The notes under the pieces were generated by a model. The model made no database searches and was not told where the DNA came from. It was given only the letters and a program-made list of their open reading frames with translations. A stretch of DNA of 64,000 nt, from the NCBI GenBank assembly GCA_963702685.1, contig CAVPDQ010000006.1:186001-250000 (forward strand), given 5' to 3'. Below are positions 27,558 to 36,374 of the stretch, in pieces (within the stretch, counting starts at the first letter, position 1; each line of letters starts with the position of its first letter). The translations under genes and the position numbers were made by a program. The stretch is from AP-15 sp963702685 (lineage in GTDB: Bacteria > Pseudomonadota > Alphaproteobacteria > ATCC43930 > CGMCC-115725).

Positions 27558-30431
27558 GTGGACGATTTGCTCAGCACGATCGACCAGGCGAAGACCGGTG
27601 AAGCGGCGGCCGTCGCCCCTGGGCGATCCATTGGCGAGCCCGCCGCCGCGCCCCCGGCGGCACCCCGCCATGTCTTTTTGATCGACGGCTCGGGCTTTAT
27701 TTTCCGCGCCTACTTTGCCCGCGCGCGCAGCAGCGAGCCGGTGTTCCAGCGCAAATCGGACGGCATGGTGACCGAAGTGGTGACCTTGTTCAGCAACATG
27801 CTGGACAAATACCGCCGCGAAACCGACGCCGACCATATGGCGGTGGTGTGGGACGCCTCCGGCACCAGCTTTCGCAACCGGATTTATGACGGGTACAAGG
27901 CCAACCGCCGCGAGACGCCGGACGATTTGATCCCGCAGATGGGCCATGTGCGGCAAGCCGCGACGGCGTTCGACATCTGCCAGATCGAGATGGCCGATTT
28001 CGAGGCCGACGATTTGATCGCCACCTATGCGCGCCATGCGGTCGAGGCCGGGGCGACGGTGACGATCCTGTCCTCCGACAAGGATATGATGCAGCTTGTC
28101 GGCGAGCGGGTAACGATGCGCGACCCGATGAGCGACCGGCTGATCGCCGAGGCGGAGGTGCGCGAGAAATTCGGGGTCGGACCGGACAAGGTCATCGATG
28201 TTCAAGCCTTGTGCGGCGATAGCGTCGATAATGTGCCGGGGGTGCCGGGGATCGGCGTCAAGACCGCGGCCGAGCTGATCAATGTTTATGGCGACCTCGA
28301 AACCCTGCTCGACCATGCCGCCGAGATCAAGCAGCCAAAGCGCCGCCAGGCGCTGATCGAGAACGAGGCCAAGGCGCGCCTCTCCAAGGTGCTGGTCAAG
28401 CTCGACGACGACGCGCCGCTGCCCTGCCCGCTGTCCGCGCTCAGGATCAAGCCCTACGACCCGGATAAGCTCTTTCCGTTTCTCGATGCAATGGAGCTGC
28501 GCGCGCTGAGGTCGCGCATCGAGCGGCGGCTGGAAATGACCGCACCGGCGCCGGCCGGGCCGATCGAGCCGGTCATCCCCGAGATCCCGCTGTTCACCGC
28601 GGCGAAAAGCTACGCGCTGATCGACACGCTCGAAGGGCTCGACCGCTGGATCGAAGCGGCCTACGAAGCCGGCGCGGTCGCGATCTGGCCGGCGCCGAGT
28701 GCGGTTGCCGGGGCGCGGCCGGCGCTCGCCGGGATCGCGCTGGCATTGGCGCCGGGGATGGCCGCCTATGTCCCGCTCGGCCATCATCAGGCGGACAGCC
28801 TCGACTTTGCGGCAGCCTCGGCAATTCCGGTCGAGGAAGCCGTTGCCCGTCTGCGGCCCCTTTTGGCCGATCCGGGCGTCCTCAAGATCGGGCACGACAT
28901 CAAGGCCGCGGCGCACCTCTTGTCGCGCCGGGGTGTGGCGTTGGCGCCTTATGACTGCACGATGCTGCTGTCCTACGTGCTCGACGGCGGCCGGTTCGAC
29001 CACGACATCGAAGCGCTGGTCCTGCGCTCGTTCGAGCACTCTCTGACCCCGCTGAAGGAGCTCGTCGGCACCGGCAAGAGCCTCGTCGCCTTTGCCGAGG
29101 TGGCGCCGGAGCGGGCGCGCGATTTCGCCGCCGAGCGCGCCGATGCCGCGCTGCGGCTGCATATGCTCTTAAAGGCGCGGCTGGTGCGCGAGCGGATGAC
29201 CGCGTTCTACGAGACGGTCGAACGGCCGCTGCCGCCGATCGTTGCCGCGATGGAGAATGCCGGGATCAAGGTCGACCGCGCCGCGCTCGCTGAATTGTCC
29301 AGCACCTTCGAAACCCGGATCGCCGAGCTCGAGCAATCGATTTTTGCCGCGATCGGCAACGCCTTCAATATCGGCTCGACCAAGCAATTGGGCGACGTGC
29401 TGTTCGAGAAGCTCGGCCTCCCCGGCGGCAAAAAAGGCAAGACCGGGGCCTATGGCACCGACGCCTCGATCCTCGAAGAATTGGCGCCGCTGCATCCGGT
29501 GCCGGCCCAGGTGCTCGAATGGCGCCAGCTGACCAAATTGAAATCGACCTATGCCGACGCGCTGGCGGAAGAAATCGACGCCGAGACCGGACGCGTGCAC
29601 ACCTCCTACGCGCTCGCCGTCGCGGCGACCGGGCGCTTTTCGTCAAACAACCCGAATTTGCAGAACATCCCGATCCGCACCGAGGAGGGGCGACGCATCC
29701 GCCGCGCCTTTATCGCCGAGCCGGGTCATGTGCTGCTGTCGGCCGATTACAGCCAGATCGAATTGCGGCTCGCCGCCCATGTCGCCGACGTGCCCGAGCT
29801 CAGGCAGGCGTTTCACGATGGCGTCGATATTCACGCGCTGACCGCGAGCGAGGTGTTCGGGGTGCCGCTCGCGACGATGGACGCCGCCACCAGGCGCCGC
29901 GCCAAGGCGATCAATTTCGGCATCATCTACGGCATCAGCGCCTTTGGCCTCGGCGCCCAGATCGGTGTGCCGCAGGCCGAGGCGGCGGCCTATATCCGCG
30001 CCTATTTCGAGCGCTTTCCGGCGATCCGCGGCTATATGGAGCGGACCAAGGCGGAGTGCCGCAGCACCGGCTATGTCGAGACGATCTTTGGCCGCAAATG
30101 CTGGATCCCAGGCATCCGCGACGCCCATCCGATGCGCCGCGCCGGGGCCGAGCGGCAGGCGATCAACGCGCCGTTGCAGGGCTCGGCCGCCGACATCATC
30201 AAGCGCGCGATGGCGCGTGTCCCGGCGGCGCTCGCCGATGCCGGGCTGCGCGCCCGGATGCTGCTGCAGGTGCACGACGAATTGCTGTTCGAAGTGCCGG
30301 AGAGCGAGACCCGAGCGACCGCCGCGATCGTGAAGACAGTCATGGAGGACGCGTGCCAGCCGCATTGCGAATTGAGCGTGCCGCTGGTCGTCGAAACCGG
30401 CTGGGCCCAAAGCTGGGACGAGGCGCACTGA
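27558..30431 (+). CDS. polA: DNA polymerase I, proofreading site degenerate
   Basis: 957 residues from GTG 27558, preceded by GAGGAAAAAGA. The 5'-nuclease domain (FLIDGSGFIFRAYFA, ADFEADDLIATYA, SSDKDMMQL, GVPGIGVKTAAEL) is intact, and so are polymerase motifs A (DYSQIELRLAAH), B (RRRAKAINFGIIYG) and C (LQVHDELLFEVP). The middle 3'-5' exonuclease domain keeps the fold but not the chemistry. The DxE motif (E. coli FDTET) is replaced by IWPAPSA, the next Asp (NLKYD) by DIKAAAH, and the final YxxxD by FAAERA. It should repair and mature Okazaki fragments without proofreading. Confidence 0.96.
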   Translation: MDDLLSTIDQAKTGEAAAVAPGRSIGEPAAAPPAAPRHVFLIDGSGFIFRAYFARARSSEPVFQRKSDGMVTEVVTLFSNMLDKYRRETDADHMAVVWDASGTSFRNRIYDGYKANRRETPDDLIPQMGHVRQAATAFDICQIEMADFEADDLIATYARHAVEAGATVTILSSDKDMMQLVGERVTMRDPMSDRLIAEAEVREKFGVGPDKVIDVQALCGDSVDNVPGVPGIGVKTAAELINVYGDLETLLDHAAEIKQPKRRQALIENEAKARLSKVLVKLDDDAPLPCPLSALRIKPYDPDKLFPFLDAMELRALRSRIERRLEMTAPAPAGPIEPVIPEIPLFTAAKSYALIDTLEGLDRWIEAAYEAGAVAIWPAPSAVAGARPALAGIALALAPGMAAYVPLGHHQADSLDFAAASAIPVEEAVARLRPLLADPGVLKIGHDIKAAAHLLSRRGVALAPYDCTMLLSYVLDGGRFDHDIEALVLRSFEHSLTPLKELVGTGKSLVAFAEVAPERARDFAAERADAALRLHMLLKARLVRERMTAFYETVERPLPPIVAAMENAGIKVDRAALAELSSTFETRIAELEQSIFAAIGNAFNIGSTKQLGDVLFEKLGLPGGKKGKTGAYGTDASILEELAPLHPVPAQVLEWRQLTKLKSTYADALAEEIDAETGRVHTSYALAVAATGRFSSNNPNLQNIPIRTEEGRRIRRAFIAEPGHVLLSADYSQIELRLAAHVADVPELRQAFHDGVDIHALTASEVFGVPLATMDAATRRRAKAINFGIIYGISAFGLGAQIGVPQAEAAAYIRAYFERFPAIRGYMERTKAECRSTGYVETIFGRKCWIPGIRDAHPMRRAGAERQAINAPLQGSAADIIKRAMARVPAALADAGLRARMLLQVHDELLFEVPESETRATAAIVKTVMEDACQPHCELSVPLVVETGWAQSWDEAH

Positions 30432-30508
30432 GCCCGGCCTGCGGCACCGGCGAAGCAGCGCCGAGATCAGCGACGATATCGGCAATCGCCGCTGGGGCCA
30501 CGCGAACC

Positions 30509-31483
30509 CTATGCTGCGAAAATCTCGCCGAGGCGGCGGATCGAGCTCAGCACCCGCTCCTGCGGCAGGCCCGGCCATTGGCAGCGCATGATGAAATGAT
30601 CGACGCCGAGGAGCTCGCGGTAGCGCGCGATCTCTTCCTTGACCGAGACCTTGTCGCCGATGATAAAGCGGTCGCGCGCAAAATCCGCGAAATCGGGGAA
30701 GGTGCGGTCCTGCAATCCCCAGGCGGCGTAGGCGTTGTACTTGTATTCGAGCGGCCCGCGGCATTCCTCGAGCGCCGTCGCATGGCGGTCGCCGACATAG
30801 CATTCGACAGTGATCGGAAATTCGATCGGGGTGCGGCCGTGCTCTTTCAACGCCGCGCGGTAGGTCTGCATCAGCGGCTCGACGACGCCGAGACCGCCGC
30901 TGTTGACGATCAGCCAGGCGTCGCCGATCCGTGCTGCGCGCCGGACCGACACCGCGGCCTGGCCGGCAATATAGAGCGGCGGGCCACCGGGACGCACCGG
31001 CCTGGCCCCGAGGCCGGCATCGTTGACCGTGTAGAAGCGGCCGCGGTGGGTGACCCGCTCCTCGGTCCACAGCCGGCGCATCAGGGCAACGCTCTCGTTA
31101 AACCTCGGCGCGCGCTCGGCGAGCGGGATGCCAAAGGCGTCGAATTCCGGCTGACGGTAGCCGAGCCCGAGGCCGAGGACATAGTTGCCGCCGGTCAGCA
31201 CGTCGAAGGTGGCGGCTTCCTCGGCGACATGCACCGGGTTGAGCGGCGGCAGGATCAGAATGTTGGGCCCAATCGTCATGCCCTCGGCATATGCCGCGAG
31301 ATAGGCCATCACCGGGGTGATCTGCAGCATCTGCATCGGCTGCGTCAGCCAGTGATGCGGGAACCACAGCGAGGCAAAGCCGGCCTCGCGTGCCGCCCGC
31401 AGCTGCGCCACCATCTCGGGCACGCGCGCGGCGAGATCGACGCCCTCGGGAAACTGCGTGTTGACGAACAAACCGACCTTCAT
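30509..31483 (-). CDS. LLM-class flavin-dependent oxidoreductase (luciferase-like)
   Basis: 324 residues from ATG 31483, with GAGGGAAAG upstream. The TIM-barrel motifs of bacterial luciferase-like enzymes are present: FASLWFPHHWL, TIGPNILILPPLNPVHVAEEAATFDVL and GLGLGYRQPEFDAFG, then PLYIAGQAAVSVRRAARIGDAW. It would use FMNH2 or F420-like reduced cofactor; substrate unknown. It lies between polA and a DUF1640-like gene without an evident pathway context. Confidence 0.88.
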   Translation of the reverse strand: MKVGLFVNTQFPEGVDLAARVPEMVAQLRAAREAGFASLWFPHHWLTQPMQMLQITPVMAYLAAYAEGMTIGPNILILPPLNPVHVAEEAATFDVLTGGNYVLGLGLGYRQPEFDAFGIPLAERAPRFNESVALMRRLWTEERVTHRGRFYTVNDAGLGARPVRPGGPPLYIAGQAAVSVRRAARIGDAWLIVNSGGLGVVEPLMQTYRAALKEHGRTPIEFPITVECYVGDRHATALEECRGPLEYKYNAYAAWGLQDRTFPDFADFARDRFIIGDKVSVKEEIARYRELLGVDHFIMRCQWPGLPQERVLSSIRRLGEIFAA

Positions 31484-31515
31484 CGCCCGCTTTCCCTCGC
31501 CTGCGATACGCCTGA

Positions 31516-31893
31516 TCAATGCCCGAAGAGCCGCACCGCCGCCAGCATGGCGCCGACGATGGCTACAACGTTGATCAGAACGGCACCGGCGATCATGCCG
31601 AACACCCATTTCAGGATGTCGGCTTTGCTCTCGGCGATTTCGCGCAGCAGCCCGCCCCGAAGCTCCGCGATCCCGCGCTGGACATCGCTGCGCAGCTCGG
31701 CGATCTCGCCTCGCAGATCGCTGCGGAGCAACGCGATCTCCCCCTGGAGATCGGCCTTGGTCGCCAGCGCGCCGAAATCCGCGTCGCGCGAAACCTTGAG
31801 CAGGTCGGTAACCGCTTCCGCCTCGGCTTCCGACATGCCGGCCGCGGTCAATGTCTTGACGGCGGAATGAGTGTCGAAGCCCGGTGCGATCAC
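31516..31893 (-). CDS. DUF1640-like coiled-coil membrane protein
   Basis: 125 residues. The N-terminus FDTHSAVKTLTAAGMSEAEAEAVTDLL matches DUF1640/CCDC90-type proteins. A heptad-rich segment follows (residues ~45-90, repeated LRSDLRGEIAELRSDV), and a single C-terminal helix (WVFGMIAGAVLINVVAIVGAMLA) places it in the inner membrane. The bacterial function is unknown. The small gene reconstructed at 34323-34630 has the same coiled-coil-plus-anchor layout. Confidence 0.82.
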   Translation of the reverse strand: MIAPGFDTHSAVKTLTAAGMSEAEAEAVTDLLKVSRDADFGALATKADLQGEIALLRSDLRGEIAELRSDVQRGIAELRGGLLREIAESKADILKWVFGMIAGAVLINVVAIVGAMLAAVRLFGH

Positions 31894-31962
31894 CCTGTCA
31901 CGATCAGTCGGCGAACGGCCGATGTCAATCAGCGGCCGTCCGGCCGCAGCCCCGCAAATCGG

Positions 31963-33339
31963 CTAGCCGGAGGCGCGGCGGTTGAACACGGCGAGCCCGC
32001 GCAGCACGTCGAGCGCCTGGGTCAGCTGCTCGTCGCCCGCGCCGCCGATTTCGCCGGTGGCGACCGAGGGCGCGGTCTTGGGCGGCGGGGTCGCGGTCGC
32101 ACCCGGCGGTGCCCCGGCCGGGGCCGGCTTGGCGGCGGGATTGGCAGCCGTGCCCGGGACCGCCGTACTGGGGACGGGCTGGTCGGGATTTTTCAAGGCG
32201 CCGGGCAAATCGGCCTCGTGCAAAACCTCTTCTTGCGCCAGCTTTTGCAGCTTGAGCGGGGTTACGGTCAGGTCGGGCTCGAGGCCCTTGCCGTCGATCT
32301 CGCGGCCATTCGGGGTCGTGAACCGGCTGGTTGTGAGGCGGACCGCCCCGCCGCTGCCGAGCGGTATCAGGCTCTCGATGGCGCTTTCGCCAAACGTCTT
32401 GGTGCCGAGCAAAATCGCTCGGTGGTTGTCCTGCAACGCGCCGGCGACGAGCTCGGCCTCGTGCGCGGTGCCGCCATTGACGAGGGCGACGATCGGCAGC
32501 CCCTTGGCGAGATCGCCCGGAGTGGCGCTGATGTGCTTGACGCTGCCGGGCTTGCGACCCTTGATCACGGCGACGTCGCCCTTGTCGAGAAAGGCGTCGG
32601 CGACCGCGACCGCGGCGGAAAAATCGCCGCCCGGATCATTGCGCAAATCGAGCACGAGGCCGGCGAGCTTGCCGCCCGTCCGGTCGCGCAGCTGCTGCAC
32701 GGCAGCGGCAAGGGCGGGCTGGGTCCCGCTGTCGAAGCCGGCGACGCGCAGATAGCCGAGATTACCGTCGATAACGCGCGCGGCGACCGTCTGCGCGGGA
32801 AGCGGCGTGCGCTTCAAGGTGAGCCGGATCGGGCCGCCATTACCCCGGCGCAGCACCAGCGCCACGCTGCTGCCCGCCGGTCCCCGCAATTTCTGCTCGA
32901 TTTCGGCAAGGCTCAATTCATAGGTCGGCTGCTTGTCGATGCTGAAGATCAAATCCCCCGGCTTGATCCCGGCCTCCGCCGCCGGCGAGCCATCGCGCGG
33001 CGAGATCACCTTGGGCTCGCCGTTGACGATCGTGACCTCCACCCCGACCCCGGGCACCTCGCTGCCGCCCGAGCCCTTCTGCGCCTTGAGCGCCGCCGCA
33101 TCAAGGTAAGCGGCATGCGGGTCGAGACCGGACAGCATCCCGGCGATCGCTGCTCCGACGAGCTTGGTGTCGGTCACCGGATCGACCGAATCCTGGCGCA
33201 CCCGCTCGAATGCTTCGTCGAACAGGTTCAGCTCTTCGTAAACAGAATCCTTGCTGGATTGCTGTTGCTGCTGCTGAGCTACCGCGCCGCAAGGCGCGGC
33301 GAGCACGATCATCAGGGCCCCAATCGCCAATCTCTGCAC
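31963..33339 (-). CDS. S41-family (CtpA/Prc-like) protein without catalytic Ser-Lys: predicted pseudoprotease
   Basis: 458 residues. The start is GTG 33339, because it gives a signal peptide (LAIGALMIVLAAPCGAVAQ) and follows GGAAG; the frame is open further upstream. The PDZ domain is recognisable (VISPRDGSPAAEAGIKPGD) and the S41 fold continues with VLDLRNDPGG. The catalytic region reads NGGTAHEAELVAGALQD and GTKTFGESAIE. Canonical proteins have SASASE and TFGKG with Ser and Lys 25 residues apart; here those positions are His and Glu. The C-terminal ~90 residues are Pro/Ala-rich. It is probably a periplasmic binding or regulatory protein. Confidence 0.85.
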   Translation of the reverse strand: MQRLAIGALMIVLAAPCGAVAQQQQQQSSKDSVYEELNLFDEAFERVRQDSVDPVTDTKLVGAAIAGMLSGLDPHAAYLDAAALKAQKGSGGSEVPGVGVEVTIVNGEPKVISPRDGSPAAEAGIKPGDLIFSIDKQPTYELSLAEIEQKLRGPAGSSVALVLRRGNGGPIRLTLKRTPLPAQTVAARVIDGNLGYLRVAGFDSGTQPALAAAVQQLRDRTGGKLAGLVLDLRNDPGGDFSAAVAVADAFLDKGDVAVIKGRKPGSVKHISATPGDLAKGLPIVALVNGGTAHEAELVAGALQDNHRAILLGTKTFGESAIESLIPLGSGGAVRLTTSRFTTPNGREIDGKGLEPDLTVTPLKLQKLAQEEVLHEADLPGALKNPDQPVPSTAVPGTAANPAAKPAPAGAPPGATATPPPKTAPSVATGEIGGAGDEQLTQALDVLRGLAVFNRRASG

Positions 33340-33487
33340 GCGCAGCTTCCTTTGTCGACACGTTGTGCGGCCAAAGCCACATTGCGGCACTGACCTTAGC
33401 CCGAGGATCGTGGCATTACCATGGTCGTCGCCGGACCATGATCGTCGCCGGCGGTCATGCGGCCGGTCTTCGGCCGAGGAGGTCGAT

Positions 33488-33883
33488 ATGGATATGCTCG
33501 CCCGCCTCAACCGCGAGATGCTGCCCTTCGCGGCACTTCTCGGCATCGAGTTCGTCAGCGCCGCGGCCGACAAAATCGTCGCCCGAATGCGGGTGCGCGA
33601 CGATTTGTGCACCCGCCCGGCGGTGCTGCACGGCGGCGCCGTCATGGCTTTCGCCGACACTCTGGGTGCGGCCGGCACGATCCTCAACCTGCCCGAGGGC
33701 GCCGGCACGACGACGGTCGAGAGCAAGACCAATTTTGTGGCTTCCGCGCCGGCCGGGATCGAGGTCCTCGGCGAAACGACGCCGATCCATCGCGGCCGCC
33801 GCACGATGGTGTGGCAAACCCGCATCACGACACCGGAGGGAAGGCTGGTGGCCCTCGTCACCCAAACCCAGCTCGTGCTCTGA
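33488..33883 (+). CDS. PaaI-family hotdog thioesterase
   Basis: 131 residues from ATG 33488, with a strong GAGGAGG site. LCTRPAVLHGGAVMAFADTLGAAG is the hotdog-fold signature with the HGG and the catalytic acidic residue. TTVESKTNFVASAPAG and TMVWQTRITTPEGRLVALVTQTQ complete the sheet. It should hydrolyse acyl-CoA or aryl-CoA thioesters. It is divergent from the S41 gene. Confidence 0.9.
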   Translation: MDMLARLNREMLPFAALLGIEFVSAAADKIVARMRVRDDLCTRPAVLHGGAVMAFADTLGAAGTILNLPEGAGTTTVESKTNFVASAPAGIEVLGETTPIHRGRRTMVWQTRITTPEGRLVALVTQTQLVL

Positions 33884-34071
33884 CCGGTGAGGTCCGACCA
33901 GGTCAGGCCGCGCGCGCGAATGATATCGTCAAAGTGCAGCCTCCATCCGCAGGACCGCGGCGAGCAAAACAGCCGGGGGGTTCTGCCATCCCTCATGGCA
34001 GATTCCTCGGCAGCGTATCATATCGACGGTCTGGAGCGGCTGTTGGCGAGCCCCCGATTTTGGAGTGACGG

Positions 34072-34356
34072 ATGGCTGATGAAGATTTCCTGGGTACCGT
34101 GCAAGCTTTTGTGCGGGAAAAATGGAAACCTCACAATCCTTGCGAGAGGTGCGGGAGTTTCGAGTGGTCCATCCTGCCGGGCACGGAGAATGTCATAAGC
34201 GTGAACGCCTCCAACGCGGAGATGTCGAGCAGAGGATCATCGCACGATGCGGTAGAGTTTGTTCCAGTATATTGCAACAACTGTGGGAATACGGTCAATA
34301 TTTTTATAGGAGTATTTATGGAATGGTTGGTCAAGAAGAGCCGCCAGACAACGTAA
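34072..34356 (+). CDS. Small zinc-ribbon-like protein of unknown function
   Basis: 94 residues with two CxxC pairs, NPCERCGSFEW and VYCNNCGNTVNIF, spaced as in a zinc ribbon. The C-terminus is hydrophobic. GGAG lies at the right distance before ATG 34072. The GC content is clearly lower than in the neighbours, suggesting recent acquisition. Its 3' end overlaps the start of the next small gene by 34 nt. No family was recognised. Confidence 0.65.
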   Translation: MADEDFLGTVQAFVREKWKPHNPCERCGSFEWSILPGTENVISVNASNAEMSSRGSSHDAVEFVPVYCNNCGNTVNIFIGVFMEWLVKKSRQTT

Positions 34357-34630
34357 TCGGCCACGGCCGCTGGCGTGGTTCGCGTGGCGGCTCGGGTCCC
34401 GATGATCCTGACATCGTGGCTCGCCTTGCCCGTTCTCGAGGCCGCCGTTGACGACATGCGGAAAGATATCCAGGCTATGCGACTGGATGTGGCGAGAATC
34501 GAGGGCAAGATCTCGAAATCTGCCGACGACTTTTCAGCTCGTGTTCATGCAAGCGGGCTTTATCCTAGCCGCATTCGCCGCCGCCTTTGGCCTGTCGTTG
34601 GGACTACTGCGGTTCGCCTCGCCGCATTGA
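34323..34630 (+). CDS. Small coiled-coil membrane protein, reconstructed across two frameshifts
   Basis: Three short pieces in successive frames join into one sensible protein of ~101 residues if one T is removed at ~34433 (CGTTCTCGAG) and one A at ~34517 (TCGAAATCT). They read PDDPDIVARLAR, then LEAAVDDMRKDIQAMRLDVARIEGK, then NLPTTFQLVFMQAGFILAAF ending in SPH. The product would have a soluble head, a coiled coil and one C-terminal membrane helix. As sequenced it is broken. The function is unknown. Confidence 0.6.
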
Positions 34631-34639
34631 TGCACTGCG

Positions 34640-36259
34640 TTAAGCCGCGCGGGCGTCTTCGAAAATCATGGCGGCGCATTTTTCGCCGATCATGATCGAG
34701 GGCGCGTTGGTGTTGCCGGCCGGGACCTGCGGCATGATCGAGGCGTCGGCGACGCGCAGCCGCTCGATGCCGTGGACCCTGAGCCGCGGATCGACCACGG
34801 CGTCGATTTCGCGCCCCATGCGGCAAGTGCCGACCGGATGCAAATTGGAGACGCCGCGCGCGCGGATCTCTTCGATCATCTGCGCATCGCTGTCGACCGC
34901 AATCCCCGGTATCACCTCCTCGACGACATAGGGCTTCAGCGCCGGCTGGGCCACGATTTTGCGGCTGAGCCGCGCGCCGTAGATCAGCGCCTGGAAATCA
35001 TAGTCGCTGGCGAGAAAATTGAACCGGATCGCCGGCGCTGCGGCAGGGTCCGGGCTCTTGATCCGCACCGAGCCGCGGCCTTCGGGGCGCAGATGCACCG
35101 GGCTCAGCGTAAAGGCCGAAAACGGGTGCGGCTTGATCCCGGTCCTCAGGCGTTCGAGCGCGCTCCAGCCGAACATGTTGATCTGCAGGTCGGGCTCTTC
35201 GAGCCGCGGGTCGCTTTTGACAAAGGCGCCGGCATAAATCCCGGCATTCGACAAATGGCCCGACCGGCTGACCGCGTATTGCACGGCGGCCTGGACCTTG
35301 CGGGCAGCGCTCGCCGCCAGATCGTTGATCGTGACCGGCTGCGAGCAGCGCCAAACGAGATAGGTGTTGAAATGGTCGTGCAGATGCGCGCCGACGCCGG
35401 GCATGTCGCGCACCACCTCGATGCTCAGATCGCGCAGCAAATCGGCGGGGCCGAGGCCGGACAGCTGCAGCAGCTGCGGCGACCCGTAGACCCCGCCTGA
35501 AACCACGACCTCGCCCCTGGCAAAAGCTCGCTGCAGACCGGCGGGGGTGCGGTATTCGATCCCTGCGGCTCGGCCGTCCTCGATCAGGATGCGGGTGGCG
35601 TGCGCGTTGGTCGCGACGGTCAGGTTGCGCCGCCCGCGAGCCGGGCCGAGATAGGCCTTGGCCGAGCTCCAGCGCCGGCGCCGGCTCGTCGTCGTCTGGT
35701 AATAGCCGACCCCCTCCTGGCGCGCGCCGTTGAAATCGGGGTTGGCCGGGATGCCGGCCTCGATCGCGGCGGCGACCATCGCGTCGCCCAACGGCGAACG
35801 CACCGGGTTCGACACCCTGAGCGGCCCGCCCGAGCCATGAAAATCATCGGCGCCGCGCTCCTGGTCTTCGGCCTTTTTGAAAAACGGCAGCACGCTGTCC
35901 CAATCCCAGCCCTCGCAACCGCGCTGGCGCCAGCCGTCGTAATCGGTGGGCGTGCCGCGCATATAGACCATGCCGTTGATCGAGCTGGTGCCGCCCAAGA
36001 CCTTGCCGCGCGGCTGATAGAGGGTGCGGCCGTTCAGCTCCTTTTCGGGCTCGGTCTCGAACATCCAATTGACCCGCGGATCGGTGTAGGTCTTGGTGTA
36101 GCCGAGCGGGATATGGATCCAGGGGTTGCTGTCGCGCCCGCCCGCCTCCAGCAGCAGCACCCGCCAGCGCCCGGATTCGCTGAGCCGCCCGGCTACCGCG
36201 CAGCCCGCCGACCCGGCCCCGGCCACGATAAAGTCGTAAGTGTCTTCCGCCGTCGTCAT
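34640..36259 (-). CDS. GMC-family FAD oxidoreductase (choline/alcohol dehydrogenase-like)
   Basis: 539 residues from ATG 36259. FIVAGAGSAGCAVAGRL is the ADP-binding fold, PRGKVLGGTSSINGMVYMRG the GMC signature 1 with the FAD-contacting loop, and GGVYGSPQLLQLSGLGP signature 2. HPVGTCRMG near residue 470 carries the active-site His, and NTNAPSIMIGEKCA closes the FAD site. It oxidises an alcohol, possibly choline- or polyether-like, to an aldehyde. A second, different GMC gene ends the window. Confidence 0.92.
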   Translation of the reverse strand: MTTAEDTYDFIVAGAGSAGCAVAGRLSESGRWRVLLLEAGGRDSNPWIHIPLGYTKTYTDPRVNWMFETEPEKELNGRTLYQPRGKVLGGTSSINGMVYMRGTPTDYDGWRQRGCEGWDWDSVLPFFKKAEDQERGADDFHGSGGPLRVSNPVRSPLGDAMVAAAIEAGIPANPDFNGARQEGVGYYQTTTSRRRRWSSAKAYLGPARGRRNLTVATNAHATRILIEDGRAAGIEYRTPAGLQRAFARGEVVVSGGVYGSPQLLQLSGLGPADLLRDLSIEVVRDMPGVGAHLHDHFNTYLVWRCSQPVTINDLAASAARKVQAAVQYAVSRSGHLSNAGIYAGAFVKSDPRLEEPDLQINMFGWSALERLRTGIKPHPFSAFTLSPVHLRPEGRGSVRIKSPDPAAAPAIRFNFLASDYDFQALIYGARLSRKIVAQPALKPYVVEEVIPGIAVDSDAQMIEEIRARGVSNLHPVGTCRMGREIDAVVDPRLRVHGIERLRVADASIMPQVPAGNTNAPSIMIGEKCAAMIFEDARAA

Positions 36260-36374
36260 CGCTGCTCCCCGAATTTCGCCGGACGACGATAGCCAAACCC
36301 ATCCGCGTGGTGAAGGGTGGGCCGAAGACCCTCTCTTATTGCGCGGCGCCGCGCGGCCGGGCAATTTGGCGGCC

